Positions 1-12,300 are shown, counted from the stretch's first letter. The stretch: 64,000 nucleotides of DNA from Salvia splendens (GCF_004379255.2 NC_056038.1:31360061-31424060), one strand, 5' to 3'. The notes: generated by a model not told the origin, from the letters alone. Translations and numbers: made by a program.

Positions 1-438
1 GTAGTTCATTTCAAAAAAGCATTCTACTAATTAAATACTCCCTCTATCCCTACCTCTATCCCTAGAAAGATACCCTTCCTTGAAACTTGAAAGATACAAA
101 ATTTTATGCAATTTAATTTTGCATATCGAGTGAAAAGAATAATGTAAAGAGATAATAAATAATATAAAGATAAATAATATTTCTATTTTAATAACGAATT
201 ATTTTAATAGGAACAAAACAAAAAGAAAAATAAATTATTTTTAAAGTACATTAATATTAGGGTCATATTTGAGAATAAAAACATCCATGTGTTTTAATGG
301 TATAATATGATACTAGAATAATAACTATCATAGAAGGCGACACTATTAGGGTGGAGGAATGATTTGAATTTTAGTCAATAATATTACAGTATACACAATT
401 ATACATATAATACATTCATGTACATTTCTTAAAAGTTA
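1..438. other. AT-rich intergenic DNA, no gene seen
   Basis: Low-complexity AT-rich sequence with no convincing reading frame. Near position 38 there is a CTCCCTCT-type motif resembling the terminus of a Stowaway MITE, but I could not find a partner end, so it is at most a remnant. Confidence 0.5.
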
Positions 439-721
439 CTCCCTCCATCCCGGATAATTTATCTCATTTTTCCATTTTAATCCGTCCCACATAATTTGTC
501 TCATTTCACTTTTACCAATTTCAATCCCACATAATTTATCTCATTTTACTTTGACCACTTGTACCCATATTCCACTAACTTATTCATACTCACATTTTAT
601 TATAAAACTAATATATAAAAGTAGAACTCACGTTCCACTCACGTTTTCAATTCAGTTTTCATTACATTTCTTAAAACTCGTGTCCGGTCAGAGTGAGACG
701 AATTATCCGAGACGGAGGGAG
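439..721. mobile_element. Stowaway-type MITE (copy A)
   Basis: The element begins CTCCCTCCATCCCGGATAAT and ends with the inverted counterpart ATTATCCGAGACGGAGGGAG. It is flanked by the dinucleotide TA at 437-438 and 722-723, the target duplication expected for Tc1/mariner-derived Stowaway MITEs. At 283 bp it has no coding capacity. It belongs to the same family as the outer element at 31921-32419, and serves as the uninterrupted reference for the nested insertion there. Confidence 0.85.
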
Positions 722-796
722 TAAAACACAAATAGCTAAATTACCCCTTCAACGAAACACCGAAATTAAGTTTAAATAACATAAAAAAGGATGTTA

Positions 797-1003
797 TCAA
801 TTGGGTCCCCAGCAGGTCAAGTATATAACTGTCCGCAGCGATTCTTCAGCCTCTTTCAACTTATCAGTCTTGAATTCGGTGGAGTCGACTGCACCGGAAA
901 ACTTCTCGCCTGCTGCCTTGAAGAAGAAGAGTCTTTGATTGGCTTGAGTTTGATCCTCTGCGTCGCCCTTATGGCCACCTGGTACTCCACTCCGCTCATC
1001 TAC
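797..1003 (-). pseudogene. C-terminal exon of a wound-induced protein family (DUF3774-like) gene
   Basis: Reading the minus strand from 1003 gives an open frame of 68 codons ending in TGA at 797-799. Its C-terminus reads EESLRTVIYLTCWGPN. This closely resembles the ending (EESLRxVMYLSCWGPN) of the small wound-responsive proteins of the DUF3774 family, which are about 85-95 residues long. Upstream is a splice-acceptor-like TTATAG, so this could be a last exon. The usual N-terminal block of the family (a VAASVGAVEALKDQG-like stretch) is not visible further upstream. I therefore call it a gene fragment or an unusual intron-containing member. Function: members respond to wounding, and their biochemical role is unknown. 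Confidence 0.55.
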
Positions 1004-1502
1004 CTATAATTTCCCAATCCCAACTTATGTCTGTTTCTGAAATTGGATTTTGTGGCCCAATTTAAAGGGAATGAGATTTTGGATATACTTGCTAGAAAAG
1101 AAATACTATCATTGTTTGCTGACATGCTGTGTACGATGATGAAATTCAAACTTATCCAATGAATTGTTTGGATCATTATCTGTAGAAAACGCCCACGACC
1201 CACGTGCTTCTGGAAACTTCCACACACACTTTTTCACCTTGGGCCTTGCTAGTGGCCCAAATAGCCAGCCCGTTACCCAGAAAAAGCTTTATTGGACTTG
1301 AACGAACACAATCAAGTATCCAAACATCTGACCGTTGGTTGCCGTTCTCGTCAGGAAGATTAGTTATCTATCTACTCATGACTATACACTTTTTTTTGTA
1401 CCTTATAAATGTTTTCAAGTCTACTTTTATGTATGTTCTGATTGATTATCATATGATGTTGTGAGATTTTTTAGTTGGAGGGAATAGCCATGACTCATTA
1501 TC
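1004..1502. other. Intergenic, no supported gene
   Basis: Short frames occur on both strands but match no family I recognise. The minus strand next to the wound-protein exon could hold its intron. Nothing else is visible. Confidence 0.4.
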
Positions 1503-2079
1503 AGGGCATTCACAGTGGGGTGCCCTAAAGCCCGCCCAATGCATCGGGCGCGCCTTAGGGTGCCACTGCAGCTCCACGCCCTATGCCATTTCCTTCCTCC
1601 GCGTCCTATGCATCGTCCGCGGACGATGAACCATTTTTTTGCATCTTCCGGCCTATCCTACGCCCCATTGTGGGGGTAAGGAGGATAGTCCGGAAGATGC
1701 ACACATTTTTTTTAATTTTTTTCTTCTTCTATATATATCACCAATTATTTTACTGCATTTCACACCTTTCACTCCACTCTCTTTCCCATCTCAATTTATC
1801 TCTAAATTCAATAATGAATTCTGACGATTTTTCATATTTGCAAGCATAAAATATAAAAAATAAAATATAAATACTGACAATAGGATTTGCCTTTAATTTG
1901 CGATATTTTTATATTTATTCTTGCTAATCGATATATTTGCAAACATAAAAAATAAAAAACAAACACAAAATAGTAGTTAAAACTATAGGGCGGACTTTAG
2001 GGCGTCCCACTGCTGGTGGAAGGGTAGGAGGATAGAAGATGATGTGGGGAAGCATAGGGCGCCCCATTGTGGATGCTCT
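1503..2079. mobile_element. MITE with GGGCATTCACAGTGGGG-type terminal inverted repeats
   Basis: The left end AGGGCATTCACAGTGGGGTG is inverted at the right end, which read on the minus strand gives AGAGCATCCACAATGGGGCG. Both ends continue into related GGGCGxxC-rich text, including GGGCGGACTTTAGGGCG near 1990. The 577-bp body is non-coding. Flanking target duplications are not clear, so superfamily assignment (PIF/Harbinger or hAT) is open. Confidence 0.65.
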
Positions 2080-2533
2080 AATGTGATTATCCATCCAGAA
2101 TTAAGTTGGGAAATTCAGTCTCACGAGTAGATAAATAATCTTCCTTTATCATGGTATGGATTGGTTGCGTTCATCCATTTCCTTTTCGAATGCATTTTCA
2201 TAAAGACACAGAATCTTTGTTGCCACATGTTGTTTTAGTTATGCTAGTGGTTGAATGGAAATTCTCTAAATTCAATGGAAGGAACAATACTGTCTAAAAG
2301 CTTGTCTTCCTTCTTGAGATAATTGCTCTGCAATGTTCTAGACTTGTAGTGATCCAAATATGATTTGTTTCCATGTGAATATGCGATTTACTAGTGTTAT
2401 TTATCTGAAGTGATTGCTGTTCTGAAATTTCCTTTTCCGTGTTGTATGTGTTGTGTAATGACCCTATGTTTGGACAGAGTGAAAAAATTACTCCGTATCT
2501 ATTTGTCTATATTTTTCTTTATAAAGTTCCATG
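2080..2533. other. Intergenic, no gene seen
   Basis: AT-rich sequence without a recognisable coding frame or repeat. Confidence 0.4.
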
Positions 2534-2898
2534 TGTTGGTTTCTGGGATTACAAGATAACAAAACCGGGCGTAATACAACCCAAAAGAAGGAATACAAAA
2601 AAGAACTGAAGTTACAACGAAAATGAAACAACTAAACCAGTATGCTATGACAGCCGAGTCGAGGAGGCCTCTTCCCGCAAGACGAGATACGCCCCGGTAG
2701 TGCTCTCGGTTTGGCGTGTCGTCCCCAAAGGTAAAACGGCTACGTCTCTTCTGATGCAGCACCGCAATCAGCAGAGCTCCGGCGAACGGGATGGAGGAGA
2801 GGGCAGAGCTTCGACAGAAAGACAATGCAGGGAGAGGGAGAGAGCTTATGCAGAGAATGCTTGTAGGTGTGTGTCCTAATGCAGTGGTATGGCTAGCC

Positions 2899-2906
2899 TA
2901 TTTATA
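2899..2906 (-). promoter_or_regulatory. TATA box in the Copia-1 LTR
   Basis: Minus-strand TATAAATA in the context GGCCTATAAATAGGC, in the R-proximal part of the LTR, is the most plausible core promoter of the element. It is followed by a pyrimidine-rich leader. A weaker TATAAATTAAG lies near 3385. Confidence 0.5.
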
Positions 2907-3152
2907 GGCCAACCACCATGCAGGGTCAACCAGCCATTGAAGGCTCATCATGGCAAAAACGTAACCGACGTCGGTTACAGGCGTGTGGCTGTAATGTGCC
3001 ACCCGTGTGTGGAGCGTGTGGATTTCTCACGTGGCAACCGTGACTGTGCCTCGCTTGACGACGTGTCAAGCCACTTGGATTGCTGACTCGGCGGTGGTCC
3101 AAAAAGAATAGTTTGGGCCAAGCACCAAGCCCAAAGACCACCCAAAGACCAA

Positions 3153-3345
3153 TTGCCAAGATCCAAGTCCAAGTCCAAGTCCAAGATCAAGATCGAGATC
3201 GAGATCGGGCTCGGGCCCGAGGCCCGAGGCCCGCGGCCCGCGGCCCTCGACCGCGAGCACGAGCACGTGCACGGGCACGGGCTCGGGCGGGCGGGCGGCG
3301 GCGACGGCGCGCGCGTGTGCGCGCGTGTGGGCTCTTTCACCCATC
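3153..3345. repeat. Degenerate GC-rich hexamer repeat gradient
   Basis: A run of 6-bp units changes stepwise along its length: AAGTCC units, then AAGATC, GAGATC, GGGCTC, GGGCCC, GAGGCC, CGCGGCC, then GAGCAC/GGGCAC and finally GGCG and CGCGTG repeats. Composition moves from AT-balanced to almost pure GC in about 150 bp. It lies inside the Copia-1 LTR, upstream of its TATA box. Confidence 0.8.
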
Positions 3346-4242
3346 TTGGTCCACTATAATTATTAAGTAACATAAAGTCACTTAATTTATACACATTAAA
3401 GATGTGTTAATCCTCCAATGTGGGATAATTAACACTAGTTAATTATTCCCTAAGCTCCATCTCCAAGCTTTAATTAAAAGCTAATTATGCCCAACTTTAA
3501 TCCACTATTTCTCACTCACCGGAAATCGGATTTGAGAAAGTGAATATACTACATTTACCTACGTAAAATGTAGATCGACGCTATGTCATTTAATTTCACA
3601 AAATTAAATGTCTCGTCACATTTATTATTTGGTCAAAATCCATTGACCGGGCATATTTAATCCATGATTTTTTACAATCCCCCACATGAGTGGAAATAGC
3701 CGAATGCATATGCATGCAGACACAAGCTCAACCCTCGCGAGGTATATAAGCATAAGGATAGGTAGTTGTTGACTTTGAACCCTCCATAGTCGACACCATC
3801 GGATACACAGGCGGCTTAGTAGCGCGATGCTTTGAACTAATCCCCCACGGCGTGCACCGAGACAATGGTGTTAACGCTTAAACACCTCAACCTCATCCGT
3901 TCTCACGTTTTGTGTCCATTGCGGTCTTGGACTCCACTTTGGATTCATAAGTGCGTTTTTTATGAAGCGACCACACTTCGCACTTACATAGGTGATTCTT
4001 AGTCAAGTACCTTGCCATACTTGGTCTCTTTGAGAATTCCATCTCTTTGAGATCCTTAAGAACCATTAAAAGTCATAGACTTAGCCTTTACCACGAGGCA
4101 AGTTTTCCAACACTCTATTGCTCTCTAGGGAATAGATATAGTTTGAGTGTTTTTCCATGAACTCTCATAGCTTAGTTGTCCCTTTGAACCAAGTTCTTGG
4201 GATCTCCAGTCATCATGGTTGGGTTACCACTATGACAATTCT

Positions 4243-7200
4243 TTAGTTTGTGGATTTCAAACCCATTCCCTCTAGCAACTTATTCATTTGATCACGGTTT
4301 AACCCTTTGGTTAGCGGATCCGCTAGATTATCTATTGACTTCACATAGTCAATTGTAATCACCCCTGTTGTGATCAAATGTCTCACGGTGTTATGTCGTC
4401 GACGTATATGTCGAGACTTACCGTTATAGAAACCATTGTTTGCCCTTCCAATAGCCGCTTGGCTATCGCAGTGAATCAGCACTGGTGGCACTGGCTTAGA
4501 CCAACATGGAATGTCTTCAAGGAAGTTCTTAAGCCACTCGGCTTCCTCACCAGCCTTATCCAAGGCAATGAACTCCGATTCCATTGTTGATCGGGCTATA
4601 CAGGTCTGTTTTGTGGATTTCCACGATACAGCACCACCCCCAATAGTAAAGACATATCCACTTGTTGAAAGTGAGTCTCTATTATCGGATATCCAATTGG
4701 CATCACAGTACCCTTCAAGCACCGGGGGGGTATCTCGAGAAGTGTAGCCCAAGATTTTGAGTGTGTTTTAAATATCTCAAAACCCTCACAAGAGCTCTCC
4801 AATGCTCTTTGCTTGGATTGCTCGTGTAACGACTTAACTTGTTCACGGCACAAGCAATGTCAGGTCGAGTGCAATTAGTCAAGTACATAATGCACCCGAT
4901 GACCCGTGCATACTCTTCTTGTGCAACGGGCTCGCCTTTGTTTTTGCTCAAGTGAACGTCGAGTTCAATTGGAGTCTTAACCGGCGCGCCATCATAGGCT
5001 TTGAATTTATTCAATATCTTCTCAACACAATGTGATTGTGTTAAGATGATTCCATCATTCGTTCTTAGAATCTTCATTCCAAGAATTACATCGGCTAGAC
5101 CCATGTCTTTCATGTCAAAGTTTCTCTTTAACATGGCCTTTGTATCGTTAATTACTTGAGTGTTGCTACCCAAGATTAACATATCATCAACGTAGAGACA
5201 CACTATAACATGACCGTTATTAGTGCTCTTGATGTAGACACATTTGTCGCACTCGTTGATTTTAAACCCATTTGATAACATCACATTATCAAACTTCAAG
5301 TGCCATTGCAATGGCGCTTGTTTCAATCCATATAGGGATTTCACGAGCTTGCATACCTTTTTCTCTTGTCCAGGTACTACAAACCCTTCGGGTTGTTCCA
5401 TGTAGATTTCGTCTTCTAGTTCACCATTCAGAAACGCGGTCTTTACATCCATTTGATGAATCTCGAGATTGTGCAATGCAGCAATAGCGAGAAGCACCCG
5501 GATAGATGTAATCCTTGTTACAGGTGAATAGGTATCGAAGAAGTCATGTCCTTCTTTTTGTTTAAAACCCTTTACTACTAATCGGGCTTTATACTTATCA
5601 ACTGTTCCATCGGCCTTAAACTTTCTTTTAAGAACCCATTTGCATCCTAAAGGTTTAGCACCTTCGGGCAAATCAACCAACACCCATGTGTGGTTCAGCA
5701 AAATTGAATCAATTTCGCTTTGAACAGCTTCTCTCCAATGCAGCCCGTCTGGGCCAGCAAAGGCTACTTTTATCGATGTTGGTTCTTCATCCAACATGAA
5801 AGCAATGTAGTCAGGACCAAAAGTTTTTGGTGTTCTGACTCTATTACCACGTCTTAGTACTGTATCTTTTGGATCGGGCCTTGCACGCTTGCGCGATTCA
5901 GGTTCCGCATCTGTTGATTTAGAACTAGTGGCTTCTTCTTCCACTTGTTTAGAACTAGTGGCTTCTTCAATTCTTGTCTCAGAATTGGTTGATACTTTTT
6001 CCTTATCTTTGCAAGGAAAGGTATTTTCGAGAAATACAGCATTCCTCGACTCAATTGTTGTTCCTACTGTGATAGTCGATATTTCAGACTTGTGAACAAC
6101 AAATCGATATGCACTACTGTTAAGTGCATATCCAATGAAGATGCAATCAACCGTCTTAGGTCCGATTGTAACTTCTTTGGGAGGAGGAACCATCACCTTT
6201 GCCAAACACCCCCACACTTTGAGGTATTTGTAGGATGGCTTCCTTCCCTTCCACAACTCATAAGGAGTAACATCTTTTCCTTTGAGAGGGATTTTATTCA
6301 AGATATAGTTTGCTGTCAAAACAGCTTCCCCCCACATGTTATGTGGTAATCCTGAACTGAGTAGCAGTGCATTCATCATCTCTTTTAGAGTTCGATTCTT
6401 GCGTTCTGCAACACCATTAGATTGTGGTGAATATGGAGCAGTTGTTTGATGAATTATACCACTTGCGTTGCATAACTCCTCAAACGGGGCTACATATTCG
6501 CCTCCTCTATCGCTTCGAATCATTTTGATTTTACAACCAAGTTGATTCTCAACTTCGTTCTTATAATTTTTGAACGCCTCTATTGCTTCATCTTTGCTTC
6601 TTAAAAGATAAATGTAGCAATATCTTGTGCAATCATCTATGAAAGTGATAAAGTACTTTTTACCACCTCTAGTTTGCAACATCTTTAAATCACATACATC
6701 CGTGTGAATTAATTCAAGGGGTTTTGTGCTTCGTTCAACCGAGTGAAACGGCAACTTAGTCATTTTTGCTTCAAGACAAATTTCACATTTATCTTGGATA
6801 TCCAATTCATTAGCCTTTAGTAAATCTAAATTTACTAATCTTTTAATGGCTTTTGAATTTACATGTCCCAATCTACAATGCCACAAATTTGAAGACTCAA
6901 TCAAATAAGAGGAAGTAGATGCTTTATTCTTATTGGCCAATGGCTTCGCAACACTTCGAGTTGCTACACTAAGCTTGAAAAGCCCATCGGTTACATAACC
7001 TTTTCCGATGGATTTTCCAAACTTATACAAGACAAACCTATCGGACTCAAATACAAGTTTAAACCCTTTATTAACTAGTATTGATCCTGACACTAGGTTC
7101 TTGCGGATGTCCGGGACATGCAGCACATCCTTCAAAGTGATAGTTAGGCCAGACGTCATCATGAGAATCACGTTGCCAACGCCGAGGACTTCTGACGATG

Positions 7201-7981
7201 CTTGATTCCCCATGTTGATCTTCCTCCCTTCAACAACAGTGTAGGAGGTAAACTTGCTCCTGTCGGAGCAAACATGAGCAGTAGCGCCGGTGTCGATGTA
7301 CCAGCCTCCCTTGTTATCAACAAGGTTAACCTCTTCAGTGACCACTGCAATGAGGTCGTTCTCATCCCAGTCCTTGAACTCCTTCTCAACGACGTGGGCT
7401 GCCGGCTTCTTCTTCTTGCTGCGGCAGTCTTTGGCAAAGTGGCCCGGTTTGCCACATTTGTAGCAGTCGCCTTCAAACTTCCTTGAAGGCTGCTTTCCCT
7501 TCCCTTTGTCATTTGGACGGTTTGGGCGAGGGCGTTTGTTGGAGGGACCGCCCCGCTCCAACAGGTTGGCTTTGGCTTCATTTGGGGTGAAGCCCTTAGC
7601 CTTTTGATCACTTTTGCGCACGTCGGCCTCAATGCGCAACTTCACGATCAAGTCTTCAAGGGTCATCTGCTTTCGCTTGTGCTTGAGATAACTCTTGAAG
7701 TCCTTCCAACTTGGAGGGAGCTTGTCAATGATCGTGCACCTTAGGAACTTATCGGGCAAGGTCATCCCTTCAGCCACTAAGGAGTGGATGATCATTTGGA
7801 GCTCTTGGACTTGCTCCATGATGGGTCGAGAGTCGACCATCTTGTAGTCCATAAACTTGGATGCTACAACCTGTTCAGTCCCTGCAGCATTGTCTATGCT
7901 ATATTTCTTCTCTAGGCTTTCCCACATTTGTTTAGATGTGGTTACATTGGAGTATACATTATAGAGGCTATCATCTAATGA
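4243..7981 (-). pseudogene. Copia-1 gag-pol polyprotein (one frameshift, truncated N-terminus)
   Basis: A frame of more than 1,070 residues runs from 7981 down to about 4715, then continues in another frame to a TAA at 4243. Numbered from the first Met at 7927, the domains are: UBN2-type gag (1-130); CCHC zinc knuckle ([14 protein letters not shown], 155-168); protease active site DTGA (212); integrase HHCC (350-384) and catalytic D409, D473, E509; copia reverse transcriptase with YVDD (912-915); and, after the shift, RNase H with EGYCDANW and DSQAAIGR. The shift coincides with a run of seven G at 4724-4730. The N-terminal third of gag is absent, because in-frame sequence only extends to a stop at 7982-7984. 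Apart from these two defects the polyprotein looks undamaged. Confidence 0.93.
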
Positions 7982-9572
7982 TCAGGGATTGTTATGATAT
8001 CTCATGTTGGTTGTGGAACGTGGAGACCAAGACTATAAGGGAACGTGCTCTGTTTGTTTCTTACCATACAAAACAAACTCCAACTTCATTAACCAATATA
8101 GGAAATTGTGCGGATGTTCTATTTGGATATTCTCTTATATATCTCATCCAATGTATTTCACCAAAACGATTATCCCCTCCTTTGTTAATGCCAAGAGCCA
8201 ATAATATGCTAACACATTACATTACAAATATATAAATGTAAATTAGAGTGACCAATGACTATGATTCGTTCATACACGAGGCACGACAGCTACATTTGGC
8301 TAATTAATATGCGATAAACTCAAAATAATTTCATTATTGCTTCTTAATTCCCCATACTGAATTACTACTGCAGAAGACTTATGTTATTTTAGTTTCGCCT
8401 AGAAGCCTCTCGAATTTCTGTAGCCACGTGTTATAAAAATCACCCAATGAAATGCACTTGCATTGCATGGCTGCAAACATTAATTTACGCAAACCTCAAC
8501 TTAATTTATACTACTATATTACTATAATTAACTACTACTAGTAAAATACAACTCGCATTTTTGGGGGGACGGGTATGCAAGGAATAGAATATGAATGAAA
8601 ATCATGAAATTGATGAGAATAGTAAACCTGACACACAGCACACTAGCCACAAATACCTATGATCCCCATATCCGAATATAGATCCAATAAAAGTTGTCAC
8701 TTTTCTAATCAATCAATGACTTGCTGGAGGAAACGAACAGCTATGAGTAGTAGAAGATGAAACTATTACTTTAGCAGATAATCCACCGAAATTATATGCT
8801 GTTTTCTGTGGTCAACTTTGGAGATTTAGCACCTTATTTTTTTAGATTGAACAGACTTAAATTAGCTAGTCATCGCTAATTAGATTGTGAAACTAATTAT
8901 TAATAACCATACCGCCATGTAGGAGTTGGGTATATTTATTATTGTTAACGAGGAGATACACTCTTAGCACTTATAAGTGCTTGATTATTAATAAAATAAT
9001 TAAGATTGTTCTAAATCAAATTCAGAATCCAATTATTCAAGCCATTAAGTACTTTCTTATTTTAGTCCTAATCATTTTGCATTATGAGCTTACATATATA
9101 TGAGCAAATGTGATTCAATTAGTGTTTTCTAGAAAGCATGCACTTTGAATTTAAACATTTACTCGATCAGTTTATTTTTTATATAAAAATCAATGATTAA
9201 AGTTTGATTTACTATACACACACGATACATCCAAGTACAGCGCAAGTGAGATGGCGTGATTGGTCTAAATTAGAGTGAACAGTTAGGGCAAAGTATAATA
9301 ATGTTTGACCACAATTTTAAATCTTGCTATTTGTGATAAAGGATGCGCGCGTTTTACACAATAATTGATTATAAAAGTTTGTAATAATCAGCGATTTTCA
9401 CGTACGTTGTGATCTCATCATGCATACGCGTGTCCTAATCTAGCTGCCTCCCTAATTATGCCCACAATTTCGTTCAATTAATTAATCACTCTATACTTTC
9501 TGAAGTTGAAATTGGTCCCGTCTCTATTATTATTTCAAGCTAGCCACGTATATGTATACGGCCTTTTTAGTA
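7982..9572. other. Intergenic, no supported gene
   Basis: AT-rich sequence between the broken end of Copia-1 and a MITE. Short frames near 7990-8240 match nothing I recognise. Confidence 0.4.
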
Positions 9573-9819
9573 CCCTCCGTTTCATATGGGGACCGTTTTT
9601 TTCAGCACGAGATTTAAGAAAAATTGTGTTAGGTAATGTAAGTAAAGAAAGAATAATACAGGAAATGAAAAAGGTTGAGAGATGAAGAGAAAATAAAGTA
9701 AGAGAGGGAAAAGTAAGTGAAAAGAAATGTGTTAACTTTTACTAAAAAGGGAAATGACTGCACTACTACGGAATGTACCAAAATGATAAAATTACCCTAG
9801 TACTATGGAACGGAGGGAG
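9573..9819. mobile_element. Stowaway-type MITE
   Basis: Begins CCCTCCGTTTCATATGGGGA and ends with the inverted form ACTATGGAACGGAGGGAG, flanked by TA at 9571-9572 and 9820-9821. It is 247 bp and non-coding, with a purine-rich interior. Confidence 0.8.
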
Positions 9820-10729
9820 TATCTGTTTTATTATTACTTATATTTCGAGTATGTAACTTTAATGTATAGGAGCGGAATTACGTGTGGCTTGCAATTAGAT
9901 ACACTTATTTACAACCAAAACAAAATTAGTTATATATCTATATAGGGTAGTGTTAAACTCCTTTTCTTCCCTTAGATTTAAGTTCATTCTCAATTTGTAG
10001 CGTTGGATCTGGAGGATGGACGATCCAGATGACATGCATAGATAATGATCCCGTAGTTCATTATTTGGTGGTTTTCGTGCATCATGGGGGTGAAGTAGTA
10101 AATTTGTACACTCAAAAACCTCCGAAAACAGCAATTGCGAAATTTTAGCGTGATATACCCACGCCCTTCCATCTAGTCTACACATCATTCATCACCCACC
10201 CTATTAACTCAGAATCTCTCTACCAATTCGTCACCCCAATTTCCAAACCCTTTCAAAACCCTAGCCGCCCCTTCGCAAGGTTGCTCCGATTACTCGGAAC
10301 TGCAGTCGGTGTCTGATTTAGGGTCCAACAACCGTTCCGGTTTTGCACAAGATTCGTCAGAGGATTTAGGTTTTGTCGAATGTTATTTTAATGGATTACT
10401 GAACGAGTTTCATCAATCCTTTTCCCCAATTTTCGCACGTAACATATCACCCACACCACGACTCACCGGATTACCATCACCCGCGCAAATTTGTTGATGA
10501 AATTTTATAGGGCTTTATTTGTTTGGTGTCTTGTGCAATTTTCAAAATATCTAAAAGAGGACGTCCGTCAAATTCGCAACAATCGCAGAAAGAGGGTGAG
10601 CTCCTGTTTTCATTTGCATTTTGAATACCTGGACTGTTGCTCTGCTTCTGTGTTTGATATATTTGGTTTTTTATGCCCACATGTTTTAATCGAGTTTGTA
10701 CATTATTTTCCTAATTGTGTGCATTAATT

Positions 10730-12300
10730 TAACATATGTAGCCACTATCTGTCTGTTGCTGGACATTATTGTATACAATAATGTCATGTTAGTGTGTTCA
10801 TTACTGTAATGGATCTGCACATCATATCAGTATTTATATGCATCAAAATATCCTGTATCATGCAGCATATAACTGGTGTTTTAATTGTCGAAGAGTAAAT
10901 GGAATATGTGTATGTGCATTACTTGTTATAATATATGCATTATAAGCCTATTTAAATACATTATATTCAAAGGTAAACCCTACCCTTCAATAAACTGTCG
11001 TTGGTCATTGTTGAATTAACGAATGCAAAAGTTGTTTGCTCATTAATTAAATGAGTCTGTGCATTAATTTGTCTATTTTTAGTCATTATATATCATGTAT
11101 CATGCATCATGTCAATCTTGTTTTATATTGTCAAGGAGTAGATCGAATATTTGTTTGTTCATTACTTGATATAATCTCTACATTATTTGCCGATGTGACT
11201 ACATTATTTGCCTATGTGCATGCATTATGGTCATTTCTGTTTTATAATGTCAAACAACACATGGAATATTTGTTTGTTCATTACATCATATAATCTCTGC
11301 ATTACGTGCATATTTGATTGCATTATTTGCCTATATGCATGAATTATGTTTACTTTTGTTTTATATACTCAAAGAGTAAAAGGATAATGTGTATGTGCAT
11401 TGATTGTTATAAACTTTGTATTATAACTATATATTACTGCAGTATTTACCTATATGAATACATTATGACTGTTGTTGGACATTGGTAAAGTTTTTATTGT
11501 AATTTTGATGTTCATTAGTTGCAATTATCTGTACAATATATATCTATTTGGTATTCCTTATATTGACTGTTGTTATACATGTGTCAAAGAGTGAATGGAA
11601 TATTTGTATGTTTATTACTTGACCGGATCTATACATTATTTAGTATTTTAGTGCATTATTTATCATGGTTTATGTGTTATGTGATTGTAGTTGGACATGT
11701 GACAATGGGTAATTGCAATATTCATGGTGCATTTGTTGATTTATTCTGAACATTATTTGATTATTAAAATGCATTATGTATCAGTTTTTAGGCATTATTT
11801 TGATGTTTCTGTACAAGGGTGTATAAGTGAATGCAGTTTAACTGTCCACATTATTTTATTCAGTCTGTACATTATGTAACTAATTGTATGTTATTATTCT
11901 GTATGTTGTACAACATCAAAGCAGCTAAGATTGGACATCAACGAGGCGGTCGATGATATACTGCCAGTAGGAATTGCCAAGAAATTCCGGGAACTATTAT
12001 CAGAGCCGGGACTAGTACAACTCCGGAAGAGTTTCTGAATTGTATAAAGAGTTTAACTCGACGGCAGAAGGAAGCCTTACGGAACTTGTACACGAGTCTA
12101 AGAGTGAATGCAATATTTGTACATTATTTAGCTATTTGTATGCATTATTTATCATGTTTTATGCATCATTAGACTGTTGTTGTACATGAGTCTAAGAATG
12201 AATGAAATATTTGTATGTTCATTACTTGAGTGATTCTATACATTATTTGGCTATTTGAATGCATTATTTATCCTGTTTTATGCATCACGTGATTGTTGTT
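10730..12300. repeat. Degenerate tandem array of roughly 110-120 bp units rich in CATTAT
   Basis: Phrases of the type AAAGAGTxAATGGAATATTTG, TGTTCATTACTTG, TGCATTATTTGCCTA and TGTTGTTxxACATG recur in the same order at intervals of about 110-120 bp (for example near 10890, 11131, 11249, 11369, 11585). The units are strongly diverged, so the array is old. Confidence 0.65.
11931..12101 (+). pseudogene. Coding remnant, possibly N-terminus of a TE-borne Ulp1-like gene
   Basis: An island of balanced base composition inside the AT-rich array encodes LDINEAVDDILPVGIAKKF in one frame. After a frame change it encodes EEFLNCIKSLTRRQKEALRN. The second part resembles the LTxxQKEAxR segment found near the N-terminus of plant transposon-borne Ulp1-like proteins. 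The match is short, so the assignment is tentative. It points toward the FAR1 remnant on the opposite strand. Confidence 0.35.

Larger units (their letters stand above)
2534..3676 (-). repeat. 3' LTR of Copia-1
   Basis: Starts on the minus strand with TGTAAAAAATC immediately after the polypurine tract and continues about 1.1 kb. It contains two TATA-like boxes, a CCCACATTGG element common in plant LTRs, and a remarkable GC-rich periodic block at 3153-3345. No second copy exists in the window, so the far boundary is approximate. Confidence 0.6.
2534..7981 (-). mobile_element. Copia-1: Ty1/copia retrotransposon, 5'-truncated
   Basis: On the minus strand this holds, in order, gag (partial), protease, integrase, reverse transcriptase, RNase H, a polypurine tract and one LTR. 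The order integrase before reverse transcriptase defines Ty1/copia. The polypurine tract CATGTGGGGGAT lies just before the LTR start at 3676. The 5' LTR, leader and first part of gag are missing: homology stops at 7981, where an in-frame stop enters unrelated sequence. No target duplication can be assigned. The outer LTR boundary near 2534 is a guess from a terminal CA. Confidence 0.9.

Noticed and set aside
1000..1227. Minus-strand frame next to the wound-protein exon as its N-terminal exon
   Set aside because: It is in another frame, has no splice donor I could defend and does not resemble the N-terminus of that family.
3080..3394. Arg/Ala- and Asp-rich frames on both strands
   Set aside because: Forced by the GC-rich hexamer repeat, as repeats with a period divisible by three are open in several frames.
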